Shown: positions 58,220 to 64,000 of the stretch, in pieces | Position numbering within the stretch: the stretch's first letter is position 1 | How the letters are laid out: every line of letters begins with the position of its first letter | IMG/VR virus record: IMGVR_UViG_3300036781_000230 | Location: 1 to 64,000 of that record | DNA: 64,000 bases | Reading direction: 5' to 3' (one strand) | From: a virus | Notes under the pieces: model-generated | The model's database searches: none | Seen by the model: only the letters and a program-made list of their open reading frames with translations | What the model was told of the DNA's origin: nothing | Position numbers and translations under genes: made by a program

Positions 58220-58745
58220 ACTCATCTTGTATGATGAGTGATGCTCATAGGAAAGCATGGGGAACCATGAAACCTTTTGCAATGGGGTGGTTCGTTTTCT
58301 TCATGGGAAAAAAACGGAGTAAACTCATCCTATGAGTAGCACTGGTTGTACAAGCAACCAGCAAGGGAGGTAATAGTGATCTTTAGTAGGCCACTGATAG
58401 TCACGTTTATCGTTCTTGCATTTGTAATTGGAGACACAGACCACGACATCGCGCGGTCGGGGAAGCCTTCCCATAGTGTCTCATCAAATGCAGATCGACA
58501 TATTTCGCCCGGCTTGGCGGGCGCTATAAATTCCAAGGGATGACATATAGATAGTAAAATTAGATAGCAGTTTGATACCCTGCTTAAGCGCCGGATAAAT
58601 ATCAAGCACTAAAGAGTCTTGACGCGTAAGTGGGGTATTTCGTAAGTTGTATGATGAGTGATGCTCTTGAATCTAACCAAGGCTCGGGACTGACGTACCC
58701 AATACGTTCGCGGAAAGCCCCGTTAGATAGAGAGCATCACTGGTT
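58220..58745 (+). ncRNA. large ornate structured RNA candidate (about 525 nt)
   Basis: Helices found by eye: 58237-58251 with 58329-58343 (12 of 15 pairs); CATGG/CCATG with a GGAA loop (58256-58269); CTGGTTG/CAACCAG (58342-58361); GAGACAC/GTGTCTC near 58432-58482 enclosing GACC/GGTC and GGGAA/TTCCC; CGCCCG/CGGGCG near 58505-58522; GCTAT/ATAGC next; GATACCC with GGGTATT and CTTAAGCG/CGCGTAAG (about 58575-58640); then 58657-58667 with 58731-58741 (11 bp), ATCTAAC/GTTAGAT, GGCT/AGCC and ACGTA/TACGT. The 20-mer TTGTATGATGAGTGATGCTC occurs at 58227 and 58647. No good ORF fits. Size and density recall GOLLD or ROOL phage RNAs; identity unverified. Confidence 0.6.
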
Positions 58746-58766
58746 GTATAATTGAAAGGAGCACGA

Positions 58767-59033
58767 ATGGCAAAGTGCGTAGTATGTACATCTCTCAATG
58801 CGGAGATTGAACACAACCTCAGGAGCAAATCTCTTGACAAGAAGAATGCCGATGGTTCAACATCCAAAGGTTTTCATCACCCAACTGGAGCAGTCTTGAA
58901 AGCTCTCAAGCGTCGTCGAGCTTTTTATTCTCCTCGTACGAGCCCCCACAAGTTCTGCATACATCATGCCCCAAAGGGTGAACCTAATTTCGAAGGCGGT
59001 ACTGGCCGTGCCACCTGGGCAGGAGCCAAGTAA
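58767..59033 (+). CDS. 88-aa basic Cys/His-rich protein
   Basis: ATG at 58767 with AAAGGAG upstream. MAKCVVCTSLNAEIEHNLRS has a CxxC, and KFCIHHAPKGEPNF has the distal C-x-H-H. Basic, likely nucleic-acid binding. It follows the RNA by about 20 bases and might bind it; that is a guess. Confidence 0.63.
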   Translation: MAKCVVCTSLNAEIEHNLRSKSLDKKNADGSTSKGFHHPTGAVLKALKRRRAFYSPRTSPHKFCIHHAPKGEPNFEGGTGRATWAGAK

Positions 59034-59152
59034 TGGCGAGAATCTTTCTTAATAAGAACAACTGGAAATATCACGCGAAAGAATTACTAGGTGCTTTGAT
59101 GATGGCTGCTCTATTTCTTTGCTTGGCTCTTACTCCATTGCTGAGTAAATAA
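59033..59152 (+). CDS. 39-aa membrane peptide
   Basis: Reads MARIFLNKNNWKYHAKELLG followed by a hydrophobic helix (ALMMAALFLCLALTPLL). TAATG coupling with the previous stop. Small single-pass proteins like this often target host membrane enzymes; unproven here. Confidence 0.55.
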   Translation: MARIFLNKNNWKYHAKELLGALMMAALFLCLALTPLLSK

Positions 59153-59199
59153 AAGAGTGTAAAATATCGTCATTCATCATATTTAAAGTTGACTCCTAG

Positions 59200-59224
59200 T
59201 GACCCTGGCATTATGCCAGGGTCA
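59200..59224. terminator. bidirectional terminator between convergent clusters
   Basis: TGACCCTGGCA/TGCCAGGGTCA, 11-bp perfect stem with loop TTA, followed rightwards by TTTAGTTT. A second hairpin AGGATGA/TCATCCT follows (about 59236-59257) with TTATTTT. It separates rightward and leftward genes. Confidence 0.8.
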
Positions 59225-59250
59225 TTTAGTTTATGAGGATGATATAACAC

Positions 59251-59493
59251 TCATCCTTTATTTTGCATACCGCCAGGGTCAACCGATATACAGTTTCTAT
59301 TATTATCGAAGCTTAAAGTGTTGATGTGCGTCAATTCAATTGAGTCGAATATTGCTTGATTGTGCATATCCTCAAACATAATCTTAGGAAACACCTCGAT
59401 ACACTTCACTTCTCCTGTCTTGAGTATTTCTGCTACTATGTAATATTTCCCATTAGTGTGTTTAACTATTTTGTTGATGTCTTGTGAGGTCAC
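59251..59493 (-). CDS. 80-aa hypothetical protein, GTG start
   Basis: MTSQDINKIVKHTNGKYYIV, AEILKTGEVKCIEVFPKIMF. Helix and strands; unknown. Overlaps the next gene by 4 bases. The end lies in the terminator hairpin. Confidence 0.6.
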   Translation of the reverse strand: MTSQDINKIVKHTNGKYYIVAEILKTGEVKCIEVFPKIMFEDMHNQAIFDSIELTHINTLSFDNNRNCISVDPGGMQNKG

Positions 59494-59684
59494 TGTTTCT
59501 TTACCTTCTCTCCTTCACTGTCTCTAACTGATTTAGCCCTCTCAGTGTGGGTGCCAGTGAGAGCAGTACCATCAGTACGACGGCACTTAGAACCAATAGC
59601 AGCAAAACAACGAGGACATCTCTTAGTAAGATGAACCTCTCGAAAGCTTACTCGAGTAGTATTACTTCTGAGTGTGATTTCCAC
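59490..59684 (-). CDS. 64-aa zinc finger protein
   Basis: KRCPRCFAAIGSKCRRTDGT, then ALTGTHTERAK: a small phage zinc-finger domain with C-x2-C, a third Cys and a His. Typical of adaptor-like early proteins. Confidence 0.68.
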   Translation of the reverse strand: MEITLRSNTTRVSFREVHLTKRCPRCFAAIGSKCRRTDGTALTGTHTERAKSVRDSEGEKVKKQ

Positions 59685-59826
59685 TATCTACCTTCTTAGG
59701 AAGTTCGATTTCTTTCCAAGTTCCGTTAAACCGCTCATATAGTTCTCCCTCATCGGTAAGAACATATAGACTCGGAGTAAGAGCTCCGTGTGTTTGAATA
59801 GCAGCAATCTGAATTACTTTAAGCAT
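59662..59826 (-). CDS. 54-aa hypothetical protein
   Basis: ATG at 59826 (MLKVIQIAAIQTHGALTPSL) with AAAGGGG 8 bases upstream. Small beta fold (YVLTDEGELYERFNGTWKEI). Unknown. Confidence 0.58.
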   Translation of the reverse strand: MLKVIQIAAIQTHGALTPSLYVLTDEGELYERFNGTWKEIELPKKVDSGNHTQK

Positions 59827-59840
59827 GCTTCGTGCCCCTT

Positions 59841-60152
59841 TCATTTCTTTGTAGTGCAGACGTACATGAAACCTTGGTGATCCTGAATTTCAAAAGCTTT
59901 ACAGTCTAGTTGATCTTGAGGATCAGTAACTTCTACAGTTCTCATACTATTGGAAAAAATAGCTGTCCATCCAGAGTAATTTAAAATGCTCGAATTAGCA
60001 ATGAAAGCATCGAAACACTCCTTTGTTGTAGTTACTTTACCGTTCTTATCTAATGAAGAGGTTTTTCCTTCATATGTACAAGGTTGAACAGGCGGTGGCA
60101 TTGACTTTGCTTTGACTTGAAATAATAGTCCTAGCACTAATAAGTTTATCAT
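59841..60152 (-). CDS. putative secreted protein
   Basis: From ATG at 60152: MINLLVLGLLFQVKAKSMPP, a short Sec-like signal. Then CTYEGKTSSLDKNGKVTTTK, ECFDAF, LDCKAFEIQDHQGFMYVCTT: four cysteines that could form two disulfides outside the cytoplasm. Overlaps the next gene as ATGA. Confidence 0.6.
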   Translation of the reverse strand: MINLLVLGLLFQVKAKSMPPPVQPCTYEGKTSSLDKNGKVTTTKECFDAFIANSSILNYSGWTAIFSNSMRTVEVTDPQDQLDCKAFEIQDHQGFMYVCTTKK

Positions 60153-60463
60153 TCTCCTACCTCTTTCCATCCGTAAACGTGTTTGATTGTAGTTCCAATA
60201 CTCATGATGAAACAGAACTGTTCGAATTCTGTATCTTTTTTCAATTCACAAAAACAGATGAATTTCTCTAACTTACCAGTTTTTCTATCTATGGAGTCTA
60301 CAAGATAAGCTATAGATACACTACAAGGTACATCAGTAGTTTTCCATGTAGATATTGGAAGTTTGAGAAGTTGTTCAGCTTTTAAATTAGCGTCTCTAAC
60401 CTCATCTTCACTGGCTTTTATCTTATTAGTATGACTCTCTTTAAACCACTCTTCGGTTATCAT
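60149..60463 (-). CDS. 104-aa hypothetical protein
   Basis: Helical N-terminus (EDEVRDANLKAEQLLKLPIS) then strands (PCSVSIAYLVDSIDRKTGKL, EKFICFCELKKD). Not recognised. Both ends overlap neighbours by 4 bases. Confidence 0.62.
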   Translation of the reverse strand: MITEEWFKESHTNKIKASEDEVRDANLKAEQLLKLPISTWKTTDVPCSVSIAYLVDSIDRKTGKLEKFICFCELKKDTEFEQFCFIMSIGTTIKHVYGWKEVGE

Positions 60464-60729
60464 GAAATCTTCTCTTCATCAATTTCTAAGTACATATTGA
60501 CTATTCTTCTATTACTATAAATATCGAACCACAATTTAGAAGAATTAGGTGTGTGTGGAGTTCTTAGGAGAATTTCTGGAAAGATTCTTAAATGAGATTT
60601 AAGTGGGTCATGCTTTACGAGTTGATTTAAAGTTATTACAATTTCACTACCATCCCACTTAGGTACAGTTTCTAATCGAGTCATTACGCACTGTATTTTA
60701 ACTCTAGCATTACTCACAGTTTGCTCCAA
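60460..60729 (-). CDS. 89-aa hypothetical protein
   Basis: MEQTVSNARVKIQCVMTRLE start; beta-rich with LWFDIYSNRRIVNMYLEIDE at the end. Unknown. Confidence 0.62.
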   Translation of the reverse strand: MEQTVSNARVKIQCVMTRLETVPKWDGSEIVITLNQLVKHDPLKSHLRIFPEILLRTPHTPNSSKLWFDIYSNRRIVNMYLEIDEEKIS

Positions 60730-60875
60730 TATTTACAGGCTAATATCAATAGCGAAGAAGGGTTCATCTCAATCTGATGAGTCACTTTAAGTTTAACTAG
60801 AAAATCGAACATATTGATAATTGTGTTGCGGTTTGTTCGTCCCATGATCCAGAGTCCCAGAGTAGCTCTAAACAT
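60714..60875 (-). CDS. 53-aa hypothetical protein
   Basis: ATG at 60875 (MFRATLGLWIMGRTNRNTII) with GGAG 7 bases before; overlaps the previous stop by 8. Helical and hydrophobic. The longer in-frame reading invades the previous gene. Confidence 0.5.
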   Translation of the reverse strand: MFRATLGLWIMGRTNRNTIINMFDFLVKLKVTHQIEMNPSSLLILACKYWSKL

Positions 60876-61287
60876 ACACCACTCCAAAGGTAGGAAGATC
60901 AAACTCATATTTCCAGTTGTCTGAGTCTTCATCACATGTCATTACAAAATTAAGACGCTTGCTCTTGCCGTAAATATCATGAAGTTGTTCTTCGCAGTGT
61001 CTGATAAGATTACGAAGCTTCGCTACTGGTACTCCTTTCGGTACCCTCACCATCGCTATACGAGGAAGATTTTCTGGCTCTTGCTCACCAAAATCAACTT
61101 TGTCTTCGGCACCTTCACCTGGTATAACAAAGAGTAGCTGCAGCTTAATTTTCTTCTTAGTTAACTGAGTAGGGTGAATCCCCTCAAAATCTCGATCGAC
61201 GTATCCTGTTGAAATTGACTCAGTGCGTAGAGGAAATGAGCTAGTGATGTGACTCATATTCTCGATTACGATGTTGCTACCCAACAT
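60868..61287 (-). CDS. 139-aa hypothetical protein
   Basis: MLGSNIVIENMSHITSSFPL start, LPRIAMVRVPKGVPVAKLRN, LIRHCEEQLHDIYGKSKRLN and a C-terminal YEFDLPTFGVVYV. Well-formed mixed fold; no family recognised. Confidence 0.65.
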   Translation of the reverse strand: MLGSNIVIENMSHITSSFPLRTESISTGYVDRDFEGIHPTQLTKKKIKLQLLFVIPGEGAEDKVDFGEQEPENLPRIAMVRVPKGVPVAKLRNLIRHCEEQLHDIYGKSKRLNFVMTCDEDSDNWKYEFDLPTFGVVYV

Positions 61288-61501
61288 TTGGTTCTCCCTT
61301 TGATTTACTTACAAATAAGTAAGTCCGTTCATCTAACTTTAAACTATACAAATGAAGACCATTCTCAACTTCATCTTTAATTATCGTAGCGCCAGAAGCT
61401 AAGAGCAATCTTTTGAACTGCTCCGCTCTCCATGATTTACCGTATCTTTCTCCTCTAGCAATAGGCGTGAACCGTCTCCTGTCAACACCATCCCACGTCA
61501 T
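61277..61501 (-). CDS. 74-aa hypothetical protein
   Basis: MTWDGVDRRRFTPIARGERY, then KSWRAEQFKRLLLASGATII. The GVDRRRF start is common in phage and bacterial small proteins. Basic. Unknown. Confidence 0.62.
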   Translation of the reverse strand: MTWDGVDRRRFTPIARGERYGKSWRAEQFKRLLLASGATIIKDEVENGLHLYSLKLDERTYLFVSKSKGEPNVG

Positions 61502-61809
61502 TGTAACTTTAACTTAGACTGAATAAATCTTCGAACATTGTGATTGACGTTTTGTAAACCTATTGCTCTATCGAATCTCTGTCCTTGTAATTTTTCGAGT
61601 GATTCGTCTCCATTGTGTGCCCACACGATAAATGTGTTACCGCTAAAGTCTGTTAATTTTGACTGACTATGGTTATAACTATACTTATGTTGATCGAAAG
61701 TCTCAAAGTGCTCATTTAACCACTCACGCTTAAACATCTCAGCTTGAAAACAAACTACACATAATAGTTTTTTCTCTTTAAATGTTATTTCGAGGATATC
61801 TTTGAGCAT
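61498..61809 (-). CDS. 103-aa hypothetical protein
   Basis: KKLLCVVCFQAEMFKREWLN, NTFIVWAHNGDESLEKLQGQ, then RFDRAIGLQNVNHNVRRFIQ. The LQGQRFDRAIGL segment recalls P-loop proteins that compare with terminase or helicase fragments, but there is no Walker motif. Unknown. Confidence 0.6.
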   Translation of the reverse strand: MLKDILEITFKEKKLLCVVCFQAEMFKREWLNEHFETFDQHKYSYNHSQSKLTDFSGNTFIVWAHNGDESLEKLQGQRFDRAIGLQNVNHNVRRFIQSKLKLQ

Positions 61810-62147
61810 TAGAACTCCTGATGGTGCAGGTTAGACCGAACAGTAATAGTTTTAGAAGCAGAGCTTTCCATCATAGTCTTAGAAGATAAATCGTTAGCAA
61901 ATTGCATGATACCTATCGCTGAGTGTACGTGCCCTAATTCTTCGCATAGATTCATGCGGTTAGAGCGACTATTTTCTTTATCTGGATTTTTACTCCCGTA
62001 CCCATGCCTCAAAATCTTACCGATTGCGTGGATCACCTCGCCACACTCTTCAGAGAGCCAAGCAAGACGCTCAGCTTCAGCAGCTGATAAACCATTTGTA
62101 AAGGGCTTAACTTTCTTCTTACTTTTCTTATCGATTTTCTTCGACAC
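61809..62147 (-). CDS. MazG-like nucleotide pyrophosphohydrolase, second copy
   Basis: 112 residues. AERLAWLSEECGEVIHAIGK (EExxE-like) and RMNLCEELGHVHSAIGIMQF (ExxxxH...) follow the all-alpha NTP-PPase pattern. Another such enzyme is at 35340. It may clear unwanted or alarmone nucleotides. Basic N-terminus (KKIDKKSKKKVKP). Confidence 0.7.
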   Translation of the reverse strand: MSKKIDKKSKKKVKPFTNGLSAAEAERLAWLSEECGEVIHAIGKILRHGYGSKNPDKENSRSNRMNLCEELGHVHSAIGIMQFANDLSSKTMMESSASKTITVRSNLHHQEF

Positions 62148-62159
62148 TATGATTCTCCT

Positions 62160-62639
62160 TTAAATTGAATCTGGATTCGGTATTCCACGGCTCACCCGAA
62201 TCTCTCGAGCCATCTTTTGAATAGTTTTAAGATTTGGTACCAGTAAGCCTGAGTGAATAAGTTGGATAGTTGAGTCGTCAAGAGGTACGTCGACCTTGGC
62301 TTCAATTAGTTCACTGAGTATAGTATTCGAGTTTACACTCGAACACGATTCACTTGCGTGGCCTTGTACATGTCTCTTAAAAAACAGATAAAGTTCTTTG
62401 GTGTTCTCGACTTCTGGAAACGGCACAAGAACTATCTGATTACAACCAGGACAAGCATATGTCGGTTGTAAGTAATTTGGTTTACGTGTCTGAGGATTTT
62501 CTACTGTTTCGATGTTATGAAGTCCATTAACTCTCAGATTACTGTAATACCAGACTAGTGTGAACACGTCATGAAATCCAAGTTCCTGGATCGCGACATG
62601 CTCAGGCCATGCGTCGTCTCCCATCGGTTTAAGTGCCAT
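62160..62639 (-). CDS. 159-aa zinc-finger-containing protein
   Basis: ATG at 62639 (MALKPMGDDAWPEHVAIQEL), with AGTAGG before it and TAATG coupling. YACPGCNQIVLVPF, then FFKRHVQGH gives a C2H2-like set. A longer start (62663) repeats the MAL sequence without an RBS. It may bind nucleic acid. Confidence 0.62.
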   Translation of the reverse strand: MALKPMGDDAWPEHVAIQELGFHDVFTLVWYYSNLRVNGLHNIETVENPQTRKPNYLQPTYACPGCNQIVLVPFPEVENTKELYLFFKRHVQGHASESCSSVNSNTILSELIEAKVDVPLDDSTIQLIHSGLLVPNLKTIQKMAREIRVSRGIPNPDSI

Positions 62640-62824
62640 TAGTAGCCTACTTTCAAGTGCCATGCTGCGTGAAGTGAAGCACTCAGGACGACGCTAGAGC
62701 ATACAGGACAGTGAGATACTCGTGAAGATACTCCCATCTCGTCACGTACTCTAAACGTATCCCAAGTATAGGGATTCCCTAGTCTTTCTTCTATACTCTT
62801 GGTTATCTTGACTTCAATACTCAT
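62639..62824 (-). CDS. 61-aa C2H2-like zinc finger protein
   Basis: ATG at 62824 with GAGG upstream (MSIEVKITKSIEERLGNPYT). SHCPVCSSVVLSASLHAAWH is C-x2-C plus two His, with the same plan as the next gene. Overlaps the previous gene as ATGA. Confidence 0.63.
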   Translation of the reverse strand: MSIEVKITKSIEERLGNPYTWDTFRVRDEMGVSSRVSHCPVCSSVVLSASLHAAWHLKVGY

Positions 62825-63000
62825 TGCCACCTCAAGCTAATCGAGTATGCTGTCATGATAATACCGCAGTATCCCACTCCGAACAGTATTCCCGCTATAA
62901 AGGAACTGCCAACGCCTAATTTTTTGTACATAGGACCTAGAGGCCACCCTATAATTAGTAAGAATACAGATAATGTAGAAAGACAAAAGATTGAAATCAT
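62821..63000 (-). CDS. 59-aa membrane protein, two transmembrane segments
   Basis: Reads MISIFCLSTLSVFLLIIGWP, then KLGVGSSFIAGILFGVGYCG. Two hydrophobic helices with a short basic loop. The ATG overlaps the 62997 stop in ATGA and its TGA overlaps the 62824 start in ATGA, strong evidence that this frame, not the longer out-of-phase one at 62837-63085, is translated. Confidence 0.68.
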   Translation of the reverse strand: MISIFCLSTLSVFLLIIGWPLGPMYKKLGVGSSFIAGILFGVGYCGIIMTAYSISLRWQ

Positions 63001-63689
63001 CCGATTCTACCACATACGTCACAACGAACGTCTTTGATAGTCTGGCACTCATGTGGTCGACGCCACATATCGATCTTCTTTTCATAGTCGATGTGGAATA
63101 TCTTCCACTCGTCCCCTTCTGGTGGCGGTGTGTTGAAGTCAGTCTGTACGAAGTCGTAGAGCATCAACTCCTCAGCAGGCTTCGGAAAGCCCAGCACTTT
63201 TGACAGTCGTTCGCTCGGAGTCAACAACCTTGGTACATCAATAGGTGCTGCAGACGCGACACTCTCGAGTAGGCTCTTCGGCCTGTACAGCGTCACCGCA
63301 ATTGACTTGCAAGTTTGACACACCAGGTCACCACCCACATAGCCACCTTTCGAAAACTCCTGAACGAACCCTTCAAAGAGGACTTCCTTGACGTCCGCAC
63401 AATTTCCACACCAAGCAAATTTAGAGTGAACAACGGTCTCTTGCGTAGCTTCATCTTTTGTTAAGAATTTAAACCCGAAGAATTCGGTCATGTTCAAAAT
63501 GCCTTCGAGAGCGACTTTGAGAGCGTTTAGTCTATCTGGCGTAGGTATCGGGTTAAATATCATGTACATCGAATTCGGTCTGAACAACTGATCAAGAAGG
63601 CCCTTTACGTACGTCTCGGGATTCATCTTGGCTCGTTGAGACGTTAGCTTGAGTTGAGCTTTAGCTTCTGGGTTTAATGAGACTATCAT
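62997..63689 (-). CDS. 230-aa protein with two Cys pairs
   Basis: SKFAWCGNCADVKEVLFEGF, then GGDLVCQTCKS in the middle, and DVRCDVCGRIG at the end. Three CxxC motifs, at least one zinc ribbon. N-terminal helix resembles a small dimer domain (MIVSLNPEAKAQLKLTSQRA, ribbon-helix-helix-like). Composition is a little more G+C rich. Possibly a DNA binder. Confidence 0.62.
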   Translation of the reverse strand: MIVSLNPEAKAQLKLTSQRAKMNPETYVKGLLDQLFRPNSMYMIFNPIPTPDRLNALKVALEGILNMTEFFGFKFLTKDEATQETVVHSKFAWCGNCADVKEVLFEGFVQEFSKGGYVGGDLVCQTCKSIAVTLYRPKSLLESVASAAPIDVPRLLTPSERLSKVLGFPKPAEELMLYDFVQTDFNTPPPEGDEWKIFHIDYEKKIDMWRRPHECQTIKDVRCDVCGRIG

Positions 63690-63994
63690 GCTATGAATAT
63701 ATCCTTAGGAAGTTCTTTTACGATCTCGAATCTGTATTCTCCTAATTCTCTTACAAGAAACCACGGTGTTATCATCGCGTGAAGAGAATGATTGAATCTT
63801 GACTTTGTGAGTCTCAGATTTCGTAGACAGTGTTGTTGGAATTCAGATATCTTCAGTGTGGATAAACCTTTCAGTACATCGATAGATCTAAATCCATTAG
63901 AAGACTCTAGTAGAATGCGAACATTCATACTGGTAAGTTTATTCGAGTGTAGAGATTTTACATACGTGAACCGTTCCCCTAGTTTATTGTCCAA
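63686..63994 (-). CDS. 102-aa or longer hypothetical protein, runs to window edge
   Basis: The only start in the window is TTG at 63994; the frame stays open to the last base, so the true start probably lies beyond the edge. RILLESSNGFRSIDVLKGLS, then ISEFQQHCLRNLRLTKSRFN, ending ELPKDIFIA. Helical. Unknown. Confidence 0.55.
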   Translation of the reverse strand: MDNKLGERFTYVKSLHSNKLTSMNVRILLESSNGFRSIDVLKGLSTLKISEFQQHCLRNLRLTKSRFNHSLHAMITPWFLVRELGEYRFEIVKELPKDIFIA

Positions 63995-64000
63995 TTGTAT

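Noticed and set aside
58376-58543. 55-codon frame with GTG start and GGGAGG upstream inside the structured RNA
   Set aside because: The same bases form several long-range perfect helices and turn G+C rich at the hairpins, and the peptide after its hydrophobic start is not protein-like. I prefer RNA, but it could still be a leader-controlled gene.
58220-58745. Group I intron or tRNA cluster
   Set aside because: No interrupted host gene, no recognisable conserved intron core, and no cloverleaf with a T-arm; the acceptor-like 11-bp stem is too long.
62837-63085. 82-codon leftward frame
   Set aside because: It overlaps the end of the 62997 gene by 89 bases and has no RBS, while another frame (62821-63000) has ATGA junctions at both ends and two membrane helices.
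1-64000. Lysogeny module, CRISPR arrays and tRNA genes
   Set aside because: No integrase, excisionase or partition gene, no regularly spaced repeats, and no convincing tRNA seen by eye; a tRNAscan run would be decisive. The Cro/CI-like gene alone does not show lysogeny.

Overview
The window is a long, almost complete-looking part of a tailed bacteriophage genome, roughly 40-45 percent G+C by eye, with tightly packed and often overlapping genes (ATGA, TAATG and TGATG junctions). The virion genes describe a myovirus with a contractile tail: terminase, DUF1073-type portal, DUF2213 protease/scaffold, DUF2184-type capsid, DUF3383 sheath, DUF3277 tube, and a small baseplate with gp25-like, J-like and Gp138-like parts. 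I see no integrase, transposase, CRISPR array or convincing tRNA. The host cannot be proven from this window. The style of the secreted tail-region proteins and the decoration-like paralogues recall sequences I associate with Acidobacteriota (Terriglobia); that is inference only. The last gene runs off the right edge, so the genome continues there.

Layout. 1-2743: leftward operon of small early-type genes, including two proteins with twin-arginine-like signal peptides. 2995-34891: rightward late region in the order DNA packaging, portal, head, neck, tail, baseplate, fibres, lysis. It ends at a strong bidirectional terminator (35013-35051). 35064-56611: leftward replication and nucleotide-metabolism region, with family A DNA polymerase, AEP/TOTE-type primase, UvrD-like and SNF2-like helicases, DEDDh exonuclease, PD-(D/E)XK nuclease, a likely ssDNA-binding protein, ThyX, dCMP deaminase, a ThyA-fold enzyme that looks like a dCMP hydroxymethylase, and an NMP-kinase/UDG-like fusion. 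Small regulators and zinc-finger proteins lie at its right end. 56824-59152: rightward cluster of tiny genes containing a large, heavily base-paired stretch (58220-58745) that I read as an ornate non-coding RNA. 59251-63994: leftward cluster of small, mostly unknown genes.

How it fits together. ThyX can supply dTMP, which leaves the ThyA-like enzyme free to work on dCMP; its substrate-reading Asn is replaced by Asp, as in T4-type dCMP hydroxymethylases. With the kinase-like enzyme, an all-alpha NTP pyrophosphatase and a glycosyltransferase-like gene in the same operon, the phage probably makes a modified cytosine.

Two repeated non-coding signals organise the genome. One is a 12-bp box, NTT[A/G]TGTACAACT, which in most copies lies 15 bp from a -10-like hexamer and sits in front of transcription units on both strands. 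The other is a 44-bp bipartite element (TRTGCAA-N30-TTGCAYA) found six times, always between genes. The tail assembly chaperone has a classic -1 slippery site. One small gene (54737-55061) is readable only by shifting frame in a run of eight A.
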